Assembly (NCBI GenBank): GCA_036406615.1
Contig: DASXAQ010000017.1
Span: 1-26,012, forward strand
DNA: 26,012 nucleotides
Source of the DNA: DASXAQ01 sp036406615
GTDB lineage: Bacteria; Actinomycetota; UBA4738
Direction: 5' to 3'
Part shown: positions 6,601 through 13,543 of the stretch, piece by piece
Numbering within the stretch: position 1 is the stretch's first letter
Layout of the letters: every line of letters starts with the position of its first letter
Notes under the pieces: generated by a model
Database searches by the model: none
The model's input: only the letters and a program-made list of their open reading frames with translations
What the model was told of the DNA's origin: nothing
Made by a program: the position numbers and the translations under genes

Positions 6601-7392
6601 CTACCGGCCGATGAACTCGGGCGGCCGCTTCTCCAGGAACGCCCGGACGCCTTCCAGGTGGTCGGCGGTCCGCGCGGCCTCGGCCTGGACCTTCGCTTCG
6701 GTGGCCAGCGTGTCCTCCAACGACCGCCCGGCCGCCTCCTGGAAGAGCCGCTTCGTCAGGCCGATGGCGGCGGTGGGCAGCTCGCCGAGCTCGGCCGCCA
6801 GCAGGGCGGCCTCCTTCAGGCACGTGTCGTCGGCGACCACCCGGTTCACCAGGCCGATCTCGATCGCCCGGCTCGCGTCGATCCTTTCGCCGGAGATCGA
6901 CAGCTCCAGCGCCCGCGCCATCCCGATGGTCCGAGGCAGGAAGTACGCGGCGCCCGAGTCCGGGACGAGCCCGATCCGCACGAACGCCATGCTGAACGAC
7001 GACGAGGCCGCGGCGACGCGCAGGTCGCACGCCAGCGCGAGCGACAGGCCGGCGCCGGCAGCGACCCCGTTGATGGCGGCGATGACCGGCTTCGGCATCT
7101 GCGCGATCAACGGGATCAGGCGGTTGTAGCCGTCCAGGAACATCGAGACGTCGGGGGGCTGCCCACGCTCGTAGCCCTCGCGTCCGGCTGAAAGGTCGGC
7201 GCCCGAGCAGAACCCGCGACCCTCCCCGGTGATCACGACCGCCCGCACCGATGCGTCGTCGCGGATGGCCTCCAGGGCGTGGATGAGCTCCGCCGTCAAG
7301 GTCAGCGAGAGCGCGTTCATCTTCGACGGGTTGTTCAGCCGTACCGTGGCGACCCGGCCGTCGCGGTCGACGATCAGCTCCTCGTAGGCCAT
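6601..7392 (-). CDS. paaG: PaaG-like enoyl-CoA hydratase/isomerase (epoxy-phenylacetyl-CoA isomerase)
   Basis: A 263-aa crotonase-fold enzyme. PaaG converts ring-1,2-epoxyphenylacetyl-CoA, the product of PaaABC(D)E, to the seven-membered oxepin-CoA. The oxyanion-hole segments are GRGFCSGADL (residues 58-67) and NGVAAGAG (108-115). GLVPDSGAAYFLPR (141-154) carries the VPDSG motif with D145, which separates PaaG isomerases from ordinary hydratases that have glutamates. The length is normal. An AAAGG ribosome site lies 6-7 nt before the ATG. It is 10 nt downstream of the membrane-anchored protein gene and so probably co-transcribed with it. It faces away from paaABCD, so the pathway is split over two transcripts. 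Confidence 0.85.
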   Translation of the reverse strand: MAYEELIVDRDGRVATVRLNNPSKMNALSLTLTAELIHALEAIRDDASVRAVVITGEGRGFCSGADLSAGREGYERGQPPDVSMFLDGYNRLIPLIAQMPKPVIAAINGVAAGAGLSLALACDLRVAAASSSFSMAFVRIGLVPDSGAAYFLPRTIGMARALELSISGERIDASRAIEIGLVNRVVADDTCLKEAALLAAELGELPTAAIGLTKRLFQEAAGRSLEDTLATEAKVQAEAARTADHLEGVRAFLEKRPPEFIGR

Positions 7393-7402
7393 GGCGAACC
7401 TT

Positions 7403-7984
7403 TCATCCGAGCTGTGGGCACGTGCCGGTCGTGAGGTCCCAGCCGCCCTGGCGCGTCATGCCGAACGACGCGGTGCCGGGTGGTACGTCGCGGCCGTTGC
7501 AGTCCTGGAACCAGATCGGTGCGACGCGCCGCGCGAGCGTGGCGCTGGTGACGCGGTACGCGGTGTCGCCCAGGCCGGAGACGAACGTCGCAGGGTGGCT
7601 CGAGGCGTCGGCCGGCAGGAACCGCTGTGTCTGCGCGAATCGAGACGGCGCCGGCGGCGCCGTGCCGCACGGCGTGAACCGGATGGACACCGCCACGCCG
7701 GAGGCGAAGGCGACCTGGACCTGGTCCACGCGCGTCCCGTCGCACCGCGCGAAGCCGTCGGTGCGCAGGTTGCCCATCATCGCCCCGGCAAGCGTCGGTT
7801 GCCCGAGGGCCGAGACGAACGCCGGCTCGTTCGAACCCAGCCTGGCGCCGCCGTCGAGCGCGCGCTGCAGGGCCGGGGGCATCGGCGCGTTTGCCACGCG
7901 AGAAGCCCACAGCTCGCCGATGCCGACGGCCACGGCCATGACGGCGAACAGCGCCGCAAGGACGAGGATCCACCTTCGGGACAT
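7403..7984 (-). CDS. Membrane-anchored protein of unknown function
   Basis: From the ATG at 7984 the 193-aa product starts MSRRW, followed by one hydrophobic helix (about residues 5-23), a short positive-inside N-terminus and an extracytoplasmic domain. The domain contains four cysteines (in FARCDG, FTPCG, FQDCNG and GTCPQ), which could form two disulfides outside the membrane. I recognise no family. The frame stays open to a GTG at 8062, which would add 26 cytoplasmic residues, but that start would sit inside the divergent promoter region, so I prefer 7984. Neither start has a clear ribosome site. The gene reads into paaG with a 10-nt gap. Confidence 0.6.
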   Translation of the reverse strand: MSRRWILVLAALFAVMAVAVGIGELWASRVANAPMPPALQRALDGGARLGSNEPAFVSALGQPTLAGAMMGNLRTDGFARCDGTRVDQVQVAFASGVAVSIRFTPCGTAPPAPSRFAQTQRFLPADASSHPATFVSGLGDTAYRVTSATLARRVAPIWFQDCNGRDVPPGTASFGMTRQGGWDLTTGTCPQLG

Positions 7985-8053
7985 CCATCGGCGCTCGCGG
8001 GCTGGGGTCGGCGCGGTGAGGTTCGGCTGGGACTTCGTGTCCAACGCGATTCG

Positions 8054-8063
8054 ATCGTACACT
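8054..8063. promoter_or_regulatory. Overlapping divergent -10 boxes between the riboswitch transcript and the minus-strand operon
   Basis: ATCGTACACT contains TACACT on the plus strand (8058-8063) and TACGAT on the minus strand (8059-8054). The plus-strand box would place the transcript start at about 8070, exactly where the TPP aptamer begins. The minus-strand box would start RNA near 8047. Convincing -35 hexamers are absent, as is common in actinobacteria. Confidence 0.45.
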
Positions 8064-8070
8064 CGCCGAA

Positions 8071-8188
8071 GCAGGGGAGCCCGGTCGTACCGGGCTGAGA
8101 GGCCGATTGGCCGCGCGGCTGACGATGCGTTGCGGCGGGGACCGGCGACCCTCGGAACCTGATCCGGGTCATGCCGGCGGAGGGAGCG
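8071..8188 (+). ncRNA. TPP riboswitch (THI element)
   Basis: The conserved thi-box parts are in order: GGGGAGC (8074-8080); a short stem CCCGG/CCGGG (from 8080 to 8094); CTGAGA (8095-8100); ACCC (8148-8151); AACCTGATCC (8156-8165); a P5 stem CCGG/CCGG (8164-8167 with 8174-8177) around GTCATG; and the closing GGCGGAGGGAG. Between CTGAGA and ACCC is a 47-nt insert with its own stem GCCGC/GCGGC (8110-8114 with 8132-8136), a variable arm seen in actinobacterial THI elements. The 3' strand GGAGGGAG (8179-8186) is also the Shine-Dalgarno sequence of the transporter gene, so TPP binding should block translation directly. Confidence 0.92.
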
Positions 8189-8191
8189 AAC

Positions 8192-9628
8192 GTGGCGGGC
8201 GTCGGCCAGCGCGTCGAGCGCGCGATCGAGCGCGAAGCACCGCAGTGGGGAATCCGGCCCGTGCCGCGCGACCAGCGCCGGCTGTCGGGCTTCGATCTGT
8301 CGATCCTGTGGGGCGACCTGGCCATCGGCCTGCTCGTCCTGTTGAGCGGGGCGCTGCTGGTCCCGGCGCTCGGCCTGCCCCGGGCCCTGGCCGCGATCGT
8401 CATCGGCACGTTCGCCGGCTGCCTGCCGCTGGCACTGGTCGGCCTGGCCGGCGCGCGCGAGGGCGTCCCGACGATGGTGCTGTTCCGCCCGGTGCTCGGC
8501 CTGCGCGGCTCGTACGTGCCGTCGGCGCTGAACATCGTGCAGCTGGTGGGCTGGACCGGGTTCGAGTTCTGGGCGATGAGCCAGGTCGCCGACCGCATGT
8601 CGGTTCGCCTGTTCGGGTGGTCGTCGCCGTGGGTGTGGCTCGCGCTCGTCGCCGTCGTCTGCACGGCGCTCGCGCTGGGCGGGCCGATCCTGGTCGTGCG
8701 CCGCTGGCTCGAACGGTTCGGCGCGTGGGTCGTCGGCGCCGTCGCGCTGTGGATCACGTATCGCGTGCTGTCGGCGTCGGACCTGGGCGCCATGTGGTCG
8801 CGTCCGGGCACGGGCGGCCTTCCGTTCTGGCTGGCGGTGGACCTCGTTGTGGCGCAGCCGGTTTCGTGGCTCCCGTTGGTCGCCGATTACAACCGGTTCG
8901 GGCGCTCACCGCGCGGCGCAGCGACCGGCACGTTCTGGGGGTACGCCGTTGGCAATCTCTGGTTCTATGCGCTCGGAGTCCTGCTGGCGCTGTCGGCCGG
9001 GACGGCAGGCGCAGGGCCCGCGGGCCTCGCCCAGGCGATGGCGTCGCTCGCGGGTGGCTGGGTGGTCCTGCTCACGCTGCTGGTCGGCGAGACGGACGAG
9101 GCGTTCGCGGACATCTACTCGGCCGCGGTGTCGTCGCAGAACCTTCGCGACCGGCTCAGCCAGCGCGGCGCGATCCTGCTCGTGTCGGCCGCGGGCGTGG
9201 CACTGGCCGCCTGGTTGTTGCACCGGCCGGACGCCGGGGTCGACGACTTCGAGTCCTTCCTGTTCCTGCTGGGGTCCGTGTTCGTGCCCCTGTTCGGCGT
9301 CTTCGTCGCCGACTACTTCGCGCTCGGCCGCCAGCGCCACTCGCAGAGCGACCTGTTCGATCCGCCGGTTCGAGGCGAGGGTGTGCGGTGGCGCGCCGTG
9401 GCCGCATGGGTCGTCGGGTTCCTGGTGTACCAGTGGTGCGTGGCAACCGGACCCGCGTGGTGGCAGTCGGCGATGCAGACGGTGCTGCACTCGGGGCTGC
9501 ACCTGCCGTATCCGCTGGCGGGATCCGCGCTCGGGGCGAGCATCCCGAGCTTCGTTGCGGCGTTCGGCCTGCACCTGGTGCTGTCGGGCGCGTCGCGGGG
9601 TCGGGCCCGAAAGCGCGCGGGCCGGTAG
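8192..9628 (+). CDS. cytX: NCS1-family transporter, CytX-like (probable hydroxymethylpyrimidine uptake)
   Basis: A 478-aa polytopic inner-membrane protein with about 12 hydrophobic helices. It belongs to the nucleobase:cation symporter-1 family: GFDLSILWGDLAIGLLVL in the first helix, the GWTGFEFW segment, and SWLPLVADYNRF, the family's S-x-D-Y-x-R-F-type motif. The upstream TPP riboswitch makes a thiamin precursor the likely substrate, and CytX transporters are assigned to the pyrimidine moiety HMP. An ATG at 8171 is in frame but lies inside the aptamer's conserved P5 loop, so the GTG at 8192, 5 nt after GGAGGGAG, is the start. It stands alone, and no thi biosynthesis genes are adjacent. Confidence 0.88.
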   Translation: MAGVGQRVERAIEREAPQWGIRPVPRDQRRLSGFDLSILWGDLAIGLLVLLSGALLVPALGLPRALAAIVIGTFAGCLPLALVGLAGAREGVPTMVLFRPVLGLRGSYVPSALNIVQLVGWTGFEFWAMSQVADRMSVRLFGWSSPWVWLALVAVVCTALALGGPILVVRRWLERFGAWVVGAVALWITYRVLSASDLGAMWSRPGTGGLPFWLAVDLVVAQPVSWLPLVADYNRFGRSPRGAATGTFWGYAVGNLWFYALGVLLALSAGTAGAGPAGLAQAMASLAGGWVVLLTLLVGETDEAFADIYSAAVSSQNLRDRLSQRGAILLVSAAGVALAAWLLHRPDAGVDDFESFLFLLGSVFVPLFGVFVADYFALGRQRHSQSDLFDPPVRGEGVRWRAVAAWVVGFLVYQWCVATGPAWWQSAMQTVLHSGLHLPYPLAGSALGASIPSFVAAFGLHLVLSGASRGRARKRAGR

Positions 9629-9643
9629 CCCCGCCCGGCGCGC

Positions 9644-10006
9644 TCAGTCGTTGCGGTCGGGCCGGCCCGGGGCGGCGTCCGCCGTGGTGACCGGCGGCGG
9701 CGCCAGCACCACCAGCAGCACCAACGGCTCGGACGAGGCGTTGGTGACGGTCACGGCACGCCCCGGCTCGGCGAGCAGCGTCCGCCACTGGCGCAAGCGC
9801 TTGCGACGGCCGTCCACCTGGAAGACCGCCTCGCCGGCCACGACGGTGAACAGCGACTCGGCGCCATCGTCGCCGACCGGGCCGTACGACTGGTTGCGAT
9901 TGATGCAGACGAGCTCCGACCACAGGTTCGCGGTGTCGTGCAGGGTCTTTCGCGTCGGCGCTTCGTCGTCGAAGCGAACCAGGTCCTGAAGGTTTCGAAT
10001 CTCCAC
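9644..10006 (-). CDS. Small cupin-like protein
   Basis: A 120-aa all-beta protein. The central part GDDGAESLFTVVAGEAVFQVDGRR resembles cupin motif 1, and the C-terminal half (RTLLAEPGRAVTVTNAS, LVLLVVLAPPP) resembles motif 2. The usual metal histidines are missing, so it may bind a ligand or serve structurally. The start is chosen at GTG 10006, because TACGCT lies exactly 6 nt upstream and no Shine-Dalgarno sequence is visible; GTG 10012 is the alternative. It converges on cytX (15-nt gap) and diverges from pepA. The function is unknown. Confidence 0.65.
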   Translation of the reverse strand: MEIRNLQDLVRFDDEAPTRKTLHDTANLWSELVCINRNQSYGPVGDDGAESLFTVVAGEAVFQVDGRRKRLRQWRTLLAEPGRAVTVTNASSEPLVLLVVLAPPPVTTADAAPGRPDRND

Positions 10007-10012
10007 CCGCAC

Positions 10013-10018
10013 AGCGTA
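10013..10018 (-). promoter_or_regulatory. -10 box of a probable leaderless promoter for the cupin-like gene
   Basis: TACGCT on the minus strand is followed by 6 nt and then GTG at 10006, the spacing expected if transcription begins on the start codon. No ribosome binding site is seen. Confidence 0.4.
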
Positions 10019-10054
10019 CGAGAGACCGCGCCGCCCCGAGGCGGCGGTGGCGAC

Positions 10055-10060
10055 TACACT
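10055..10060 (+). promoter_or_regulatory. -10 box of the pepA promoter
   Basis: TACACT, the same hexamer as at the riboswitch promoter, lies in the 91-nt spacer between the cupin-like gene and pepA. It would start the mRNA near 10067, leaving a 37-nt leader with GGGAGGAAG at 10091-10099 before the GTG at 10104. Confidence 0.4.
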
Positions 10061-10103
10061 GTCAAGCCCGCACTCGGTTTCAATCGACCAGGGAGGAAGC
10101 ACA

Positions 10104-11738
10104 GTGCCGACCTTCGAGCTTCAGGCTGCCTCGCCCGCCGACGTGACCGCCGATCTGTTGATCCTTCCGTACTTCAAGGGACACGTTCCCGGGCCCGGGG
10201 TCCGTGAAGCCCAGAAGGCGATCGGCGAGGACCTGGCCGGACTGCTGAAGGAGCATCGGGCGTCGGGGCGCATCGGCGAGACCGTGTCGGTGCCGACGTT
10301 CGGGCGGCTCAAGGCTCGGACGGTGCTGCTGGTCGGGCTCGGGCCCGAGTCCGAGGCGGGGCCGGCCGCCGTACGGCGGGCGGCGCAGAAGATCGGGCCG
10401 CGCGTGGCGAAGTTCAAGTCGGTCGCGACCACGCTGCATCAGGTCGGGCCTGCGGCCGAGTCGGCCCGCGCGCTGGCGGAGGGGCTTCTCCTTGGCACCT
10501 ACCGGTTCGACCGGTACAAGGAGCGCCCGATCGATGAGGCGTCCCAGCAGCCCCAAGAGCTGTCGAAGGTGACCGTGCTGCTCAAGCGCGCCGGCGACGA
10601 GAAGGCGGTGAAGGAGGCGCTTCGGCGCGGGCAGATCTCCGCCGAGTCCGCCAACTGGGCGCGCGACCTCGTCAACACGCCGGCCCTGGACGCAACGCCG
10701 GAGTACCTGGCCCGGCAGGCCCAGAAGATGGCCAAGGAGGTTGGGCTGCAGTGCCGCGTGTGGACGCCGGACGAGCTCCGCAAGGGCGGCTTCGGCGGCG
10801 TCCTCGGCGTGGGCGCGGGCAGCGTCAACGCGCCGCGGTTCGTCGAGATCACGTACAAGGGCGCCGGCGGCGCCACACCCATCGCCCTCACCGGCAAGGG
10901 CGTGACGTTCGACTCCGGCGGCCTGTCGATCAAGGACTCCAGCGGCATGGAGACCATGAAGGACGACATGGGCGGGGGGGCGGCGACCCTGGCCGCGATG
11001 CGCGCGATCGCGCTGCTGAAGCCGAAGGTGAACGTGATCGCCGCGATCCCGTTCTCCGAGAACCTTCCCAGCGGATCCGCCATCAGGCCCGGCGACGTCC
11101 TGCGCCACCGCGGTGGCAAGACGTCCGAGGTGCTCAACACCGACGCGGAGGGCCGGCTGATCCTGGCCGACGCGCTCGCGTTCCTGTCCGAGAAGAAGCC
11201 CGCGCTCATCCTCGATTGCGCGACGCTGACCGGTGCCGCCATGGTGGCACTCGGGCGCGACCTGTGGGCGGTCATGGGAACCGACCGCCGCCTCATCGCC
11301 GACGTGCTGAAGGCGGGCGAGGAAGCCGGCGAGCCCGGGTGGGAGCTTCCGCTCTGGACCGAGTACCGGCGCCACATCGAGTCGTCGGTGGCCGACGTGA
11401 AGAACACCGGCGACCGCTGGGGCGGCGCCATCATGGCCGGGCTGTTCCTCGCGGAGTTCGTCGACGGGGCTCCGTGGGCACACCTCGACGTCGCCTCCAC
11501 CGCGTTCACCGAGCGCGCGACCGAGTACTGGCCGCGCGGCGCCACGGGGTCGCCGGCGCGCACGCTGGTGCGGTTCGTCGAGGACTACGCCGCCAACGGA
11601 TCGGGCTCGCGCGCGCGCGCATCGAAGACCTCTGCAAGATCCTCAGCGAAGGCCGCAACGCGGTCGCGGACGACCGCACGCGCGCGGAAGTCCTCGAGCG
11701 CGGGCCGGGCGAAGACCCGGTCGGGGCGCCGCGCCTGA
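10104..11738 (+). CDS. pepA: Leucyl aminopeptidase (M17, PepA) with a basic low-complexity tail
   Basis: A 544-aa M17 di-metal aminopeptidase that removes N-terminal amino acids in the cytoplasm. The catalytic core is complete: GKGVTFDSGGLSIKDS with the metal lysine and aspartate, MKDDMGGGAA, and the family signature NTDAEGRLILADAL. The GTG start follows GGGAGGAAG. The final 46 residues (about 499-544) are made almost only of Ser, Ala, Gly, Thr, Arg and Lys, with 15 basic and no acidic residues; this tail goes beyond the usual fold of roughly 500 aa. E. coli PepA also binds DNA, so a nucleic-acid role for the tail is conceivable but unproven. The LmbE-family gene follows 7 nt later. Confidence 0.93.
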   Translation: MPTFELQAASPADVTADLLILPYFKGHVPGPGVREAQKAIGEDLAGLLKEHRASGRIGETVSVPTFGRLKARTVLLVGLGPESEAGPAAVRRAAQKIGPRVAKFKSVATTLHQVGPAAESARALAEGLLLGTYRFDRYKERPIDEASQQPQELSKVTVLLKRAGDEKAVKEALRRGQISAESANWARDLVNTPALDATPEYLARQAQKMAKEVGLQCRVWTPDELRKGGFGGVLGVGAGSVNAPRFVEITYKGAGGATPIALTGKGVTFDSGGLSIKDSSGMETMKDDMGGGAATLAAMRAIALLKPKVNVIAAIPFSENLPSGSAIRPGDVLRHRGGKTSEVLNTDAEGRLILADALAFLSEKKPALILDCATLTGAAMVALGRDLWAVMGTDRRLIADVLKAGEEAGEPGWELPLWTEYRRHIESSVADVKNTGDRWGGAIMAGLFLAEFVDGAPWAHLDVASTAFTERATEYWPRGATGSPARTLVRFVEDYAANGSGSRARASKTSARSSAKAATRSRTTARARKSSSAGRAKTRSGRRA

Positions 11739-11745
11739 CGAACCG

Positions 11746-12489
11746 GTGACGGACTTCGACGACGACGGGGGCGCAAGGGTCGTCGCCGTCTTCACCCATC
11801 CCGACGACGCCGAGATCGGCGCAGGGGCGACGCTGGCCAAGTGGACCGCCGACGGCCGCGAGGTGACGCTGGTCGTCGTGAGCGACGGCGAGAAGGGGTC
11901 GCAGGACCCGTCCCGGGATCGCGACGAGCTGGTTCGGCTTCGCAAGGAAGAGGTGCGCGCCGGCGCCGCGCGCCTCGGTGTCCGCGACGTCGAGTTCCTG
12001 GACGTCGTCGACGGCGAGGTGGAGAACACGCCGGAGTTGCGCGCCGCCATCGCCCTCATCGTCCGGCGCGTGCGGCCGCGAACGGTCGTGTGCCCCGACC
12101 CGACGGCGTGGTTCTTCGGCGACCCGAACGACACGGACCACCGCGCGTACTTCAACCATCGCGATCACCGGATGACGGGCGAGGCGGTGCTGGACGCCGT
12201 CGCGCCCGGCGCGGGCAACCCGCACTTCTTCCCCGAGCAGCTCGCTGAGGGACTGCGCCCGTGGGACGTGCCCGAAGTGTGGCTCGGCCCGACACTGGAG
12301 GCGAACCACGTCGAGGACGTGACGGGGTTCGTGCAAGCCAAGCTCGAGGCCCTCGCCTGTCACGCATCCCAGCTCGTCGAGGACCAGCTGAAGTGGTTCG
12401 AGGACTGGATCCCCGCCGATGCCGCCGAGGAAGGCAAGAAGATCGGCGCCGAGGCCGGCGAGTCGTTCCGGGTCCTGCGCTTCGTCTGA
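11746..12489 (+). CDS. PIG-L/LmbE-family zinc deacetylase
   Basis: A 247-aa member of the family of zinc-dependent N-acetylglucosaminide deacetylases and amidases, which includes MshB, Mca and BshB. The N-terminal zinc motif is THPDDAEIGAG (residues 17-27), with H18 and D21 as expected ligands. A later NHRDHRMTGEAVLDAV supplies the third histidine region. In actinobacteria such enzymes act in mycothiol synthesis (MshB) or mycothiol-conjugate cleavage (Mca); at 247 aa it is shorter than those (about 290-300 aa), so neither can be assigned. The GTG start is 7 nt after the pepA stop with no good ribosome site of its own, so it is probably translated by read-on from pepA. Confidence 0.82.
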   Translation: MTDFDDDGGARVVAVFTHPDDAEIGAGATLAKWTADGREVTLVVVSDGEKGSQDPSRDRDELVRLRKEEVRAGAARLGVRDVEFLDVVDGEVENTPELRAAIALIVRRVRPRTVVCPDPTAWFFGDPNDTDHRAYFNHRDHRMTGEAVLDAVAPGAGNPHFFPEQLAEGLRPWDVPEVWLGPTLEANHVEDVTGFVQAKLEALACHASQLVEDQLKWFEDWIPADAAEEGKKIGAEAGESFRVLRFV

Positions 12490-12504
12490 ACGGAACGGTT
12501 CGCG

Positions 12505-13392
12505 CTACGGCTTGTGGCCGACGGCCTGGATCACGTAGCGGAAGTCGTTGAAGCTGGGCGGGAACCGTTCGGCGAAGACGTCGGCGGCGCGGCGTTGCAG
12601 CGACGGCCAGAATTCGTCGCCGAGCATCTGGCGAAGGAACCGCCCGCCGGGAGTGACCTCGCGCGACGCCAGGTACTCCTCGCGCGTGTATTCGAACCGG
12701 TACTCGCGCTTCTGGATCCAGATGTCGCGCAGCCCCGCGTCGTGCAGGACGCCCTTCAGGCGCTCGGGGTCCGCGCAGAGCTCCTCCCACGGCGAGATCG
12801 ACTCGCGGGCGCTCGCCAGGATCTCGCGCTCGGCGAACTCCTCGGCGACCTCCTGCCACGCGGCCGACAGGTCGTCCTCGTTGCGCGCCCACGTGGTCAG
12901 CGCCATGCGGCCGCCGGACGTCAGCACGCGCAGCATGTCGAACAGCGCGGTCTGGTACTTCGTGAAGTGGTGCATGACGAACTGCGACACGAGCCGGTCG
13001 AACGTGGCGTCGCCAAACGGCAGGTCGATCACATCCGCCGCGGCGTAGCGCGCTGAGGTCCCGAGCCCCATGGCCACCGCGAGCATCCCGGGGGAGCGGT
13101 CGATGCCGATCACCCGGCCGCCATCGAGGCGTCCGGCCACCTCGCGGGTCAGGATGCCGGTTCCGGCTCCGACGTCCAGTACGCGGGAGCCCGCCTCGAT
13201 GCTTGCCAGGTCCGCCAGGTCCTTTGCCGGCGCGTCGAAGCGCGTCCCGAACAGCCGCTGGTACTCCTGCGCGACCGAGCCGTACGCGCGCCAGTCGCCT
13301 TCGCCCGAGGGGGTCGGGGCCGTGGCGGAGGGGGCTCCGCCCGGGCCGGCGGCGGGCGTCCCGCCCGTGTGGTTGCGTCGAAAGATCGGCAT
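12505..13392 (-). CDS. Class I SAM-dependent methyltransferase
   Basis: A 295-aa Rossmann-fold methyltransferase of the UbiE/methyltransferase-11 type. Motif I is VLDVGAGTGILT (71-82), the acidic motif II is IGIDRSPGM (95-103), and the motif III/IV area reads DLPFGDATFDRLVSQFVMHHF. The first 33 residues are a Pro/Gly/Ala/Thr-rich, probably disordered leader. The C-terminal half (W-x-E-LCADPERL, YTREEYLASREVTPGGRFLRQML) forms the substrate cap typical of proteins that methylate small molecules; the substrate is unknown. The ATG at 13392 has no Shine-Dalgarno sequence but TACCCT lies 8 nt upstream. It converges on the LmbE-family gene with a 15-nt gap. Confidence 0.85.
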   Translation of the reverse strand: MPIFRRNHTGGTPAAGPGGAPSATAPTPSGEGDWRAYGSVAQEYQRLFGTRFDAPAKDLADLASIEAGSRVLDVGAGTGILTREVAGRLDGGRVIGIDRSPGMLAVAMGLGTSARYAAADVIDLPFGDATFDRLVSQFVMHHFTKYQTALFDMLRVLTSGGRMALTTWARNEDDLSAAWQEVAEEFAEREILASARESISPWEELCADPERLKGVLHDAGLRDIWIQKREYRFEYTREEYLASREVTPGGRFLRQMLGDEFWPSLQRRAADVFAERFPPSFNDFRYVIQAVGHKP

Positions 13393-13400
13393 GGGGGACA

Positions 13401-13406
13401 AGGGTA
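13401..13406 (-). promoter_or_regulatory. -10 box of a near-leaderless promoter for the methyltransferase gene
   Basis: TACCCT on the minus strand is followed by TGTCCCCC (8 nt) and then ATG. The C-rich gap rules out a Shine-Dalgarno sequence, so a leader of 0-2 nt is the simplest reading. Confidence 0.4.
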
Positions 13407-13498
13407 GCGGGCGCGAACGCGATTGGGATGGTCCTCGCGACACTGGGTCGAGGGCCTTCGCCGTGACGGCGACCCACAGGCAAGCGCACGTGGCTCGA

Positions 13499-13504
13499 TA
13501 GGCT
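13499..13504 (+). promoter_or_regulatory. Candidate -10 box for the envelope operon
   Basis: TAGGCT is followed by 6 nt and then a GTG at 13511. The spacing equals that of the other leaderless candidates in this window, and it is the only TANNNT box close ahead of the 13.5-18.15 kb operon. Confidence 0.3.
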
Positions 13505-13510
13505 AGGGGC

Positions 13511-13543
13511 GTGTTCGCTCTCGATGTTGCGAAGCCTCGATGA
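13511..13543 (+). CDS. Possible leaderless 10-codon leader peptide coupled to the next gene
   Basis: The open frame GTG TTC GCT CTC GAT GTT GCG AAG CCT CGA TGA encodes MFALDVAKPR. It begins 6 nt after TAGGCT and its stop overlaps the next ATG in an ATGA junction. The following gene has no clear Shine-Dalgarno sequence, so translation of this short frame could deliver ribosomes to it. A frame this short can arise by chance. Confidence 0.25.
   Translation: MFALDVAKPR

Noticed and set aside
8107..9690. Long open frame parallel to the transporter, and an antisense frame over it
   Set aside because: No membrane helices or motifs and strong Arg/Pro bias; the frame with the NCS1 features is unambiguous.
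12489..12505. GAAC/GTTC hairpin between the converging LmbE-family and methyltransferase genes
   Set aside because: Only a 4-bp stem in a 15-nt gap with no U-run; too weak to call a terminator.
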